From Alphaproteobacteria bacterium (GTDB taxonomy: Bacteria > Pseudomonadota > Alphaproteobacteria > ATCC43930 > CGMCC-115725): a DNA stretch of 5,782 nt. Shown one piece after another: positions 1-5,782 of the stretch. The notes below the pieces were generated by a model. It made no database searches. It was not told where the DNA came from and was given only the letters and a program-made list of their open reading frames with translations. Within the stretch, counting starts at the first letter, position 1. Every line of letters begins with the position of its first letter. Location of the stretch: NCBI GenBank assembly GCA_005884825.1, contig VAZT01000095.1:1-5782 (forward strand). Direction: 5' to 3'. Position numbers and translations under genes: made by a program.

Positions 1-610
1 CGATCGGCATCTTGCGGTCGGCGTACAGCGACAGATCGAGCGGCTCCAGCTTGTGATAGCCGGCAAATTGCTCATAGAGCCCGGTAGCCGGATCGAGACC
101 GGTAACGATGCGTGCAACCGCGTCGCGCCAGTTGGCAAGTTCAGGCTCACCTAGCACGAGCCGTTCGCAGAACGCTGCGGCACCGTCGGGCCAGCGGGCG
201 CGCATCACTTCGATAGCCTCGAGCCCTCGCGCAATGTTCCAGCGCGCCATTACGTTGGTAAATGCGTTGTCGTCCACGTCCTCGTCCTCGTGGTACTCGT
301 CAGGCCCGATCACGTGCCGGATATGGCGCTTGCCATCCGCTCCCGCCACCGCCCGCGACGCCCAGAAACGAGCGGTCTCCAGCAGGATCTCCGCGCCGGC
401 ATCAATGAAAAACGCCTCGTCGCCCGTCGCACGCCAGTATTGCCAGACCGCATAAGCGACGTCGGCGGTAATGTGATGCTCCATCCTGCCGGTCAGGATG
501 TCGATTGTCTCTCCGGCGGGACCCACCACGCGCTCGGGCGTGGTCTCCTCGCCGGTGTCGGCCGATTCCCAGGCGTAGAGCGCGCCTTTGTAACCCATCG
601 CGTCTGCCTT

Positions 611-626
611 GGCGCGCGCGCTGCAG
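611..626 (-). other. Frameshift site 2 in the GH65 gene
   Basis: The frame that encodes ALLMYRYHTL ends its homology at 624-626. The family sequence then continues as ARAKADAMGYKGALYAWES in the original frame, whose codons start at 619, 616 and so on. The switch falls in an alternating CG tract (minus strand cgcgcgcgcc, 620-611). Two missing bases (for example ctg-cag-ggc-gcg-cgc-gcc) or one extra base explains it. Together with site 1 the original frame is restored. Confidence 0.75.
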
Positions 627-1154
627 CGTATGATAGCGATACATCAGCAGCGCGCGCGCCGCCTCCGGCCAGATCGTGACATAGAAGGGCAGCAGATAGA
701 TCTCGGTATCCCAGAACACATGGCCGAAATACGCATCTCCGGTGAGGCCGCGCGCGCCAACCGAGACGCGTTCGTCCTCCGGGTTCGCGGCGCTCGTAAG
801 ATGGTAAACGGCGAAGCGGGCCGCCTCCTGCACCTCATCGTCACCCTCGATGATGATGTCGCTCGCGTCCCAACGCTGCTGCCATGCGGTCTCGTGTGCT
901 GCCAGCACCCCGCGCCAGCCAAGCGCGCGTCTGCGCGCCAGCGCATCGGCGGCAACCGGAGCCGGGTCCTCCGCCGAACTGTCCGAACGCGCCACAGTGA
1001 CGAGACGGTCGAGTTCGAGCACCTGTCCGGCAATCGAACGCCAGCGCCAGATCCAGCGCAGCGAGAACGACCGCTCCGGGACGAGCGGACGGCCATCGGC
1101 TCGCAACGTGACGCTGCCCGCCATCGCGACAGCTTTGCCGGAGCCCTCCGTGCG

Positions 1155-1175
1155 CCAGGCACAGATATGCGGTCC
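1155..1175 (-). other. Frameshift site 1 in the GH65 gene
   Basis: Upstream of this point the minus-strand frame starting at 1741 reads ...MEPLQLDRISV. Downstream, homology continues only in the frame whose codons start at 1160, reading AWRTEGSGKAVAMAGSV. The simplest repair is one lost G: reading gtg-gcc-tgg instead of the observed gtgcctgg at 1162-1155 gives LDRISVAWRTEG. The exact base is inferred; the change of frame is seen directly. Confidence 0.75.
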
Positions 1176-1737
1176 AGCTGTAACGGCTCCATGCCCATAC
1201 CGGCCATGGCGAAGTTGGCCTCCAGCATCACGTCGATTCCGTCGCGGTCGAACGAAAACCGCAGGAGCTGCAATGCCGCCACGCGGTCCGCCAGCGACAC
1301 GAGGCGCAGTTCGCCGCCGCTTATGGTGATGCCACCATGCGCCCTATAGCTCAGGTCCGCGAGGAGTATGCCGCGGCGCATATCGAGCTGGCGCACGCTG
1401 GCGAGGAACTCTCCATCCATCAGCAGTTGTGGGTTGTCGTCCAGCACAAGCCGCACGCGCGACCAGTCCGCGACGGGCACCAGCGCGGGCACTGGCGGCA
1501 CGGTGTTAGGTCTGTCAAAAAGGCCCGCCACATAACAGCGCGGCCACGACGCCCATCTGACATAGCCCTGCCAGCTGACCCATGTCGGGCCACGGCTGAC
1601 CGGACGCGAGGCCCGCATCCCTCGGAACCCGTTGCCGAGTGCAAAGCGGGATTCCACCGCATTCTCGGTCAGCACGTTGTAGCCTTCGTGGGTCAGAACC
1701 CAGCCTGGGTCTTGCGTCGGTAGCAGTGCCTCGTGCA

Positions 1738-2499
1738 TCATCGGGCTGTTCCTCCCAGGACAGCCAGTTCGCCCAGATCGTTCACCACCAAATGCGCGCC
1801 GTGACGCCGAAGCTCATCGGCATTCCCCTTGCGCGCGACGCCGATCACAAGCCCGAAATTCCCGCTAGACCCGGCCTCCACTCCTGAAAGGGCGTCCTCG
1901 ATGACAACCGCTCTTGACGGCTGAACCCCAAGCAGTTTTGCCGCCATCAGAAACGTGTCCGGAGCGGGTTTCCCCGCCAAATGTTCCGCAAGGATCGTGT
2001 TGCCGTCGACCCGCATGTCGAAGAATGCATCCAACTTTGCGGCTCTTAGCACGGCCGCGCAGTTCTGACTTGAGGTAACGACGGCGATTTTGAACCCTTG
2101 ATGCCGAAGCTGGTGGAGGAGTTTGACGCTGCCTTCGTAAGGCTCCACGCCTGCGTCTTCGATGATCTTGTTGACCAGGTCGTTCTTGCGGTTCCCGAGC
2201 CCGCCCACCGTTTCAGCCTCTGGCGGATCGTGCGGGCTTCCCTCGGGGAGTTGAATTCCGCGCGATGTAAGAAAGTCGCGAACGCCGTCGAAGCGCGGCT
2301 TTCCATCCACATACAGCCGATAATCCGTGGCGGGATCGAAAGGACGAAATGCTTCGCCTCTCTGCATTGCACGTTTTTGGAGGTATTCGTCAAACATCTG
2401 TTTCCAACACGCCGCGTGGATGCTGGCCGTGTCAGTGATCACACCGTCGAGGTCGAGCAGGACGGCGTCGTACTGGTCACGTGTGATTGTTTCGCTCAT
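1738..2499 (-). CDS. HAD superfamily hydrolase, beta-phosphoglucomutase-like
   Basis: This 253-residue cytoplasmic HAD enzyme probably converts beta-glucose-1-phosphate, the product of a GH65 phosphorylase, to glucose-6-phosphate. Visible HAD motifs are motif I DLDGVITDT (nucleophile D16, acid/base D18), motif II VVTSS (142-144), the lysine in GKPAPDTF (K177) and the acidic motif VVIEDALSGVEAG (E201, D202). The cap between motifs I and II includes DYRLYVDGKPRFDGVRDFL (59-77), which makes the protein about 30 residues longer than classical beta-phosphoglucomutases (~220). This longer type is, from memory, the one adjacent or fused to GH65 domains in mycobacteria (Rv3400/Rv3401, Rv2006). The start at 2499 is supported by AGGA at 2507-2510. 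It follows the phosphatase gene by 44 bp, and its TGA overlaps the GH65 ATG, which suggests translational coupling. A phosphatase acting on another sugar phosphate cannot be excluded from sequence alone. Confidence 0.9.
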   Translation of the reverse strand: MSETITRDQYDAVLLDLDGVITDTASIHAACWKQMFDEYLQKRAMQRGEAFRPFDPATDYRLYVDGKPRFDGVRDFLTSRGIQLPEGSPHDPPEAETVGGLGNRKNDLVNKIIEDAGVEPYEGSVKLLHQLRHQGFKIAVVTSSQNCAAVLRAAKLDAFFDMRVDGNTILAEHLAGKPAPDTFLMAAKLLGVQPSRAVVIEDALSGVEAGSSGNFGLVIGVARKGNADELRRHGAHLVVNDLGELAVLGGTAR

Positions 2500-2543
2500 C
2501 GTGTCATCCTGCCCGCCTCTACTTGTCTGTCGATCATCGCCCG

Positions 2544-3113
2544 CTAATCAATGAGAGGCCCGTTCCAGACCCTCACGGCGGGTATGTCGCGGTAATAACC
2601 GAGGATACACAGGGTGCCCGTATCGAGCAGGAAATGCTGTCCGCTGCCCGCCGGCAGGCCGATCCAGCGCGCTACGAACACCCGGAGCACATGGCCATGC
2701 GCGAACAGCGCGACGTCTGCATTGGCCGCGCGGGCCCGGGCTATCACCCGGTCCACCCGCGCGCCCACCTCCTCCGGCGCCTCGCCGCGCGGGCATCCAT
2801 CTCGGAAAATCAGCCAGCCCGGCGCGCCCTCGTGGATCTGTTTCGGCGTCAGACCCTCGTATCGGCCGTAATTCCACTCGGCCAGGTCGGGGTCGATAAC
2901 GGCCCTGTCGCCGAGACCCGCCAACGCGCAGGTTTCACGCGCGCGCTGCATCGGGCTGCAGAGAACGAGCGCAAATGCCTCCTTGGCGAGCACCGGCCGC
3001 ATTCGCTCGGCGAGCCGGCGCCCATTTTGGGTCAACGGAATATCCGTCGTCCCGGTGTGCTGCCCGCTCAGGCTCCACGCCGTCTCACCGTGTCTGACCG
3101 CAAAGACGTTCAT
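2544..3113 (-). CDS. Histidine phosphatase family protein, sedoheptulose-1,7-bisphosphatase (SHB17)-like
   Basis: This is a 189-residue enzyme of the histidine phosphatase (phosphoglycerate mutase-like) family, which uses a phosphohistidine intermediate. The catalytic signature VRHGETAW lies at 6-13 (R7, nucleophile H8). SPMQRARET follows at 53-61 (R57), then AEWNYGRYEG at 78-87 (probable proton donor E79) and FAHGHVLRV at 137-145 (second catalytic H139). Several stretches resemble the yeast sedoheptulose-1,7-bisphosphatase Shb17 as I remember it: SGQHTGTTDIPLT, EWNYGRYEG, FRDGCPRGE, FAHGHVLR and the late HFLLDTG. SBPase activity is therefore a better guess than phosphoglycerate mutase. The ATG at 3113 is chosen because GGAGG lies 5 bases upstream and the fold begins immediately. 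The same frame extends upstream to 3188, but that part overlaps the phosphoketolase and looks non-homologous. The gene starts 17 bp after the phosphoketolase stop. Family is certain; substrate is inferred from motifs and context. Confidence 0.9.
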   Translation of the reverse strand: MNVFAVRHGETAWSLSGQHTGTTDIPLTQNGRRLAERMRPVLAKEAFALVLCSPMQRARETCALAGLGDRAVIDPDLAEWNYGRYEGLTPKQIHEGAPGWLIFRDGCPRGEAPEEVGARVDRVIARARAANADVALFAHGHVLRVFVARWIGLPAGSGQHFLLDTGTLCILGYYRDIPAVRVWNGPLID

Positions 3114-3118
3114 TTTCG

Positions 3119-3123
3119 CCTCC
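3119..3123 (-). promoter_or_regulatory. Ribosome binding site of the SHB17-like phosphatase gene
   Basis: The minus strand reads GGAGG-cgaaa-ATG. The consensus Shine-Dalgarno with 5-base spacing sits in the short gap after the phosphoketolase stop and decides the start at 3113 over the longer open frame beginning at 3188. Confidence 0.75.
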
Positions 3124-3130
3124 AGCCGGG

Positions 3131-5578
3131 TCAGACGTTGTCGGCCTCGGTCGAACGGACACCCGCGGAAGCGGCCTCCTGCCCCCATCGCCAGCCGGTG
3201 ATCTCGGGCATGTCGTCGCCGTACCGGCCAATAAACTCCTTGTGGTCAATGAGCTTGTCGCGGATTGCCTGCTTGGCGTAAGCGGCCCGCGCCCCAAGCT
3301 TCGGCACGCGGTCGATCACGTCGCTGACCAGGTGGAAGCGATCGAGGTCATTCAACACGCACATGTCGAACGGCGTCGTGGTGGTGCCCTCTTCCTTGTA
3401 GCCGCGCACATGGATGTTGTGGTGACCCTTTCGCCGGTAGGTCAGTCGGTGAATCAGTGATGCATAACCGTGGAAGGCAAAGATGACCGGCTTGTCCGTC
3501 GTGAACAGCGCATCGAAATCGTGATCCGAGAGGCCGTGCGGGTGCTCGCTCGACGGCTGCAGCTTCATCAGGTTCACGACGTTGATCACGCGCATTTTCA
3601 GATCGGGCGCGTGCTTTCGGAGGAGGTCGACGGCGGCGAGGGTCTCCAAGGTCGGCACGTCACCGCAGCAGGCCATCACGACATCGGGCTCGGCGCCATG
3701 GTCATTGCTCGCCCACTCCCAGATTCCGAGCCCGGCCTCGCAATGCTTGACCGCCTGCTCCATGGTCAACCATTGAGGGGCCGGCTGCTTGCCGGCGACG
3801 ACGACATTGACATAGTTCCGGCTGCGCAAGCAGTGATTGGTGACCGACAGCAGGCAGTTGGCGTCGGGCGGCAGATAGACGCGGACGACCTCGGCCCTCT
3901 TACTGACGACATGGTCGATGAAACCGGGATCCTGATGGCTGAAGCCATTGTGATCCTGCCGCCAGACATGGCTCGACAGCAGATAGTTCAGCGAGCCGAT
4001 GGGCCGCCGCCAAGGAATGTGATTGCACACCTTCAACCATTTGGCGTGCTGGTTGAACATAGAGTCGATGATGTGGATGAACGCCTCATAGCAGGAGAAG
4101 AAGCCGTGCCGGCCGGTCAGCAGGTAGCCCTCCAGCCAACCTTGGCACTGGTGCTCGCTGAGCATCTCCATGACCCGCCCGTCGGGCGCCAGATGGTCGT
4201 CCCAAGGCTCGGTCTCCGCGACCCAGGCGCGGTTGGTGACCTCGAGCACATCCTGCCAACGGTTTGAGTTGCTCTCGTCGGGGCTGAACAGCCGGAAGTT
4301 ACGCGACTCCATGTTCAGCTTCATCACGTCGCGCAGGTACCTGCCCATGACACGGGTGGATTCGGCCGCAACGGCGCCGGGTGCGGTCACCTGGACAGCA
4401 TAATCGCGGAAATTCGGCAGCCGCAATTCGCGCAGTACTAGGCCACCGTTGGTGTGCGGATTGGCGCTCATGCGGCGGGTGCCTCGCGGGGCGAGCTCGG
4501 CCAATTCGGGCCGCAGGCGGCCGCCGCCGTCGAAGAGCTCCGCGGGCTGGTAGCTCTTCATCCAGTCTTCGAGGATCTGCACATGAGCCGGGTTCTCGTG
4601 CATTTCGCCCATTGGCACCTGGTGCGAACGCCAGTAGCCCTCGGTGCGCCTGCCGTCGATTTCTTTCGGGCAGGTCCAGCCCTTGGGTGTACGAAGCACG
4701 ATCATCGGCCAGCGGGGGCGCTCCGTAAAACCATTCACCCCAGCCTCGGCTTTTATGCGCCGAATTTCGCCCACAATGGTGTCGAGGGTGGCGGCCATCA
4801 GCTCATGCATCTTTTCCGGCTCGTCGCCTTCGACGAAATAGGGTGTGTAGCCATAGCCGCGGAAAAGATAGTCGAGCTCCTCGTGGCTAATCCGCGCCAG
4901 AATGCAAGGATTGGCAATCTTGTAGCCGTTGAGGTGGAGGATCGGCAAAACCACCCCGTCGGTGGCGGGGTTCAGGAACTTGTTGGAATGCCAGCTCGTC
5001 GCCAGCGCCCCGGTCTCCGCCTCGCCGTCACCGACGACACAAGCAACGATAAGATCGGGGTTGTCGAACGCCGCGCCGTAGGCATGCGAGACGGCATAGC
5101 CAAGCTCGCCACCCTCGTGAATCGAACCGGGCGTCTCCGGCGCCACGTGGCTTGGGATGCCGCCGGGGAACGAGAACTGAGTGAAAAGGCGCTTCATGCC
5201 CTCCTCGTCGGGAGAGATGTTCGGATAAACCTCGCTGTAGGTTCCCTCGAGATAAGCGTTGGCGACCAAGCCGGGCCCGCCATGCCCGGGGCCGGTAATG
5301 TAGAGCATGTTGAGGTCGTGTTTGTTGATCAGCCGATTCAGGTGAACGTAAATGAAATTCAATCCGGGCGTCGTTCCCCAATGGCCGAGCAGCCGTGGTT
5401 TGATGTGTTCCTTTGCAAGGGGAAACCCTTGTATCGAGCTACGCATCTGCTCGGTCGACCGGATGCCGAGCGCGTCGAACCGCCTTGTCAGGGTGGGAAC
5501 CGTCTCGTCGGGGGCAAGGATGCCCTCCCCTTCAGTGATCAGCGTCAGCGCAATATTCTGCAGATCATGGCTGCTCAT
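3131..5578 (-). CDS. xfp: Phosphoketolase (Xfp/Xpk family) with an aldolase-like N-terminus replacing its own
   Basis: Phosphoketolase is a cytoplasmic thiamine-diphosphate enzyme. It uses phosphate to split xylulose-5-phosphate and/or fructose-6-phosphate into acetyl-phosphate plus glyceraldehyde-3-phosphate or erythrose-4-phosphate. The protein is 815 residues, close to the family's ~790-820. From about residue 54 the match is continuous: LGHWGTTPGLNF (H66, equivalent to Bifidobacterium H64), GPGHGGP (H99), GSIHEGGELGYA (151-162), ThDP-binding GDGEAETG (183-190), HLNGYKIANP (215-224), RTPKGWTCP (296-304), FSPDESNSNR (431-440), SEHQ (E474, the probable catalytic Glu), LTGRHGFFSCYEAF (487-500) and SSHVWRQDHNGFSHQDPG (535-552, with N544 and H548). 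The C-terminal domain is complete. Residues 1-48 are not phosphoketolase but resemble class I fructose-bisphosphate aldolase, and the usual YWRAANYLSVGQIYL-type helix is absent. The start at 5578 has GGAGG 8 bases upstream. All active-site residues I could check remain, but folding and activity are uncertain. Confidence 0.93.
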   Translation of the reverse strand: MSSHDLQNIALTLITEGEGILAPDETVPTLTRRFDALGIRSTEQMRSSIQGFPLAKEHIKPRLLGHWGTTPGLNFIYVHLNRLINKHDLNMLYITGPGHGGPGLVANAYLEGTYSEVYPNISPDEEGMKRLFTQFSFPGGIPSHVAPETPGSIHEGGELGYAVSHAYGAAFDNPDLIVACVVGDGEAETGALATSWHSNKFLNPATDGVVLPILHLNGYKIANPCILARISHEELDYLFRGYGYTPYFVEGDEPEKMHELMAATLDTIVGEIRRIKAEAGVNGFTERPRWPMIVLRTPKGWTCPKEIDGRRTEGYWRSHQVPMGEMHENPAHVQILEDWMKSYQPAELFDGGGRLRPELAELAPRGTRRMSANPHTNGGLVLRELRLPNFRDYAVQVTAPGAVAAESTRVMGRYLRDVMKLNMESRNFRLFSPDESNSNRWQDVLEVTNRAWVAETEPWDDHLAPDGRVMEMLSEHQCQGWLEGYLLTGRHGFFSCYEAFIHIIDSMFNQHAKWLKVCNHIPWRRPIGSLNYLLSSHVWRQDHNGFSHQDPGFIDHVVSKRAEVVRVYLPPDANCLLSVTNHCLRSRNYVNVVVAGKQPAPQWLTMEQAVKHCEAGLGIWEWASNDHGAEPDVVMACCGDVPTLETLAAVDLLRKHAPDLKMRVINVVNLMKLQPSSEHPHGLSDHDFDALFTTDKPVIFAFHGYASLIHRLTYRRKGHHNIHVRGYKEEGTTTTPFDMCVLNDLDRFHLVSDVIDRVPKLGARAAYAKQAIRDKLIDHKEFIGRYGDDMPEITGWRWGQEAASAGVRSTEADNV
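5435..5578 (-). other. Class I fructose-bisphosphate aldolase N-terminal fragment fused to phosphoketolase
   Basis: Residues 1-48 read like the start of a class I aldolase. LQNIALTLITEGEGILAPDET corresponds to the family pattern L-x-x-I-A-x-x-L-(V/M)-x-x-G-(K/E)-G-I-L-A-A-D-E-(S/T), with D24 at the place of the conserved active-site Asp33 of rabbit aldolase. It continues TRRFDALGIRSTEQMRSS, matching K/R-R-F-x-x-I/L-G-(V/I)-x-x-T-E-x-x-R. Aldolase similarity stops at about residue 48, before the usual YREML, and phosphoketolase similarity starts at about residue 54 (LAKEHIKPRLLGHWG). Only about 13% of an aldolase is present and the Schiff-base lysine region is absent, so this part cannot be an aldolase by itself. 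Confidence 0.75.
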
Positions 5579-5586
5579 TACGAGAT

Positions 5587-5591
5587 CCTCC
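5587..5591 (-). promoter_or_regulatory. Ribosome binding site of the phosphoketolase fusion gene
   Basis: The minus strand reads GGAGG, then 8 bases, then ATG at 5578. It supports translation starting at the aldolase-like segment rather than at an internal codon, and was probably the aldolase gene's original site. Confidence 0.65.
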
Positions 5592-5600
5592 CGTGTGCTC

Positions 5601-5622
5601 TTACCAGGCAGGCTGGTGGTAA
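5601..5622. repeat. Small inverted repeat in the leader (TTACCA-N10-TGGTAA)
   Basis: Perfect 6-base arms, TTACCA at 5601-5606 and TGGTAA at 5617-5622, enclose ten bases. A second overlapping pair, ACCAG and CTGGT (5603-5607 and 5613-5617), nests inside. The position 23-44 bases before the phosphoketolase start would suit an operator or leader hairpin. The arms are short enough to be chance, and no regulator gene is present to support a role. Confidence 0.25.
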
Positions 5623-5782
5623 TAGGGTCCCGGATAGCTGCTGCGGTCGGGACAGCGGCGGCTTCGAGCTACTACGACCCCCTTCGTACTGCAATTCGCC
5701 CCCTACTGCGACCTGGCCGCCGTGTACCGTGCCGGTGCGATCGATTTGTACCGCCGTGCGCATCTTCAATGCGCGGGAGCCG

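Larger units (their letters stand above)
1..1741 (-). pseudogene. GH65 family glycoside phosphorylase/hydrolase, two frameshifts, 3' end outside window
   Basis: The family (maltose, trehalose, kojibiose and nigerose phosphorylases) cleaves alpha-glucobioses with phosphate to beta-glucose-1-phosphate and glucose in the cytoplasm. The start is the ATG at 1741, with GGGAGG at 1751-1756; it overlaps the stop of the preceding HAD gene (ATGA). The reading frame is in three pieces. Residues 1 to ~193 (1741 to ~1163) form the N-terminal beta-sandwich region, including ENAVESRFALGNGFRGMRAS. A second frame (~1160 to ~621, ~180 codons) carries WRTEGSGKAVAM and the catalytic-domain motif GHVFWDTEIYLLPFY. 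The first frame then resumes (~620 to 1, ~206 codons) with LYAWESADTGEE, GRMEHHITADVAYAV and HVIGPDEYHE, whose Glu is the family's general acid. About 580 residues are visible; family members have roughly 750-800, so the C-terminus lies past the left edge. The joined translation has no stop. Family assignment is firm and substrate unknown. It could be a working gene carrying sequencing errors. Confidence 0.85.
5579..5782 (-). other. Upstream leader region of the cluster, no supportable gene
   Basis: These 204 bases lie upstream of the first gene and run to the window edge. They hold the ribosome binding site (5587-5591) and a small inverted repeat (5601-5622). One minus-strand frame is open from a TTG at 5769 to a TAA overlapping the phosphoketolase ATG. 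Its translation is low-complexity, resembles no family I know, and has no clear Shine-Dalgarno. I could not identify a convincing -35/-10 pair, so a promoter is expected here or further right but is not located. Confidence 0.4.

Noticed and set aside
402..1124. Separate small gene made from the middle frame of the GH65 region
   Set aside because: It is the central part of the GH65 protein displaced by frameshifts. Its last ~70 residues (after MYRYHTL) are out-of-frame sequence without homology.
609..1349. Plus-strand open frames opposite the GH65 gene
   Set aside because: They are Arg/Ala/Ser-rich with no recognisable domain, while the minus strand carries clear GH65 motifs across the same bases.
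2500..2543. Possible terminator or promoter between the phosphatase and HAD genes
   Set aside because: The 44-base gap shows no stem-loop followed by T's and no convincing promoter pair, only the AGGA ribosome binding site.
3114..3188. Longer start for the phosphatase gene, adding 25 residues
   Set aside because: The extension overlaps the phosphoketolase 3' end and is Arg/Gly-rich and non-homologous. The ATG at 3113 has an ideal GGAGG and directly precedes the VRHGE motif.
3470..4267. Long plus-strand open frame opposite the phosphoketolase
   Set aside because: It lies wholly within a strongly conserved coding region on the other strand and is a product of GC-rich codon bias. No family motif was seen in it.
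5578..5769. Open minus-strand frame of 63 codons ending in TAATG against the phosphoketolase start
   Set aside because: It needs a TTG start, has no clear ribosome binding site, and gives a low-complexity sequence with no family I recognise. In GC-rich DNA such a frame is expected by chance.

Overview
All recognisable genes in this window lie on the minus strand and read right to left in one tightly packed cluster. In transcription order they are a phosphoketolase (5578-3131), a histidine-family phosphatase resembling sedoheptulose-1,7-bisphosphatase (3113-2544), a beta-phosphoglucomutase-like HAD hydrolase (2499-1738) and a GH65 family phosphorylase/hydrolase (1741 to beyond the left edge). 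Gaps are 17 bp, 44 bp and an ATGA start/stop overlap. Every start has a Shine-Dalgarno-like sequence and no terminator hairpin was seen between genes, so a single operon is likely. The high GC content, the G/C-rich third codon positions and the protein types suggest a proteobacterium, probably an alphaproteobacterium. That is an impression from composition and family resemblance, not a database result.

The enzymes fit one carbohydrate route. A GH65 phosphorylase would cleave an alpha-glucobiose with phosphate to beta-glucose-1-phosphate. The HAD protein would isomerise that to glucose-6-phosphate. Phosphoketolase would split fructose-6-phosphate and/or xylulose-5-phosphate to acetyl-phosphate plus erythrose-4-phosphate or glyceraldehyde-3-phosphate. 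The SHB17-like phosphatase would make sedoheptulose-7-phosphate from sedoheptulose-1,7-bisphosphate, which returns carbon to the phosphoketolase substrates. No transporter or regulator gene is visible.

Two things are abnormal. First, the phosphoketolase does not begin like a phosphoketolase. Its first ~48 residues look like the N-terminus of a class I fructose-bisphosphate aldolase and replace the usual first ~45-50 residues; normal phosphoketolase sequence resumes at about residue 54. This looks like an in-frame fusion of two formerly neighbouring genes, or an assembly artefact. Class I aldolase can make sedoheptulose-1,7-bisphosphate, so an aldolase/SBPase/phosphoketolase set would form a carbon-conserving cycle like non-oxidative glycolysis. 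Second, the GH65 gene is broken by two frameshifts (about 1155-1175 and 611-626) that together restore the frame. Conserved motifs continue across both, so they are either sequencing errors or very recent lesions.

The 204 bases at the right edge (5579-5782) hold the phosphoketolase ribosome binding site and a small palindrome, but no gene I can support.
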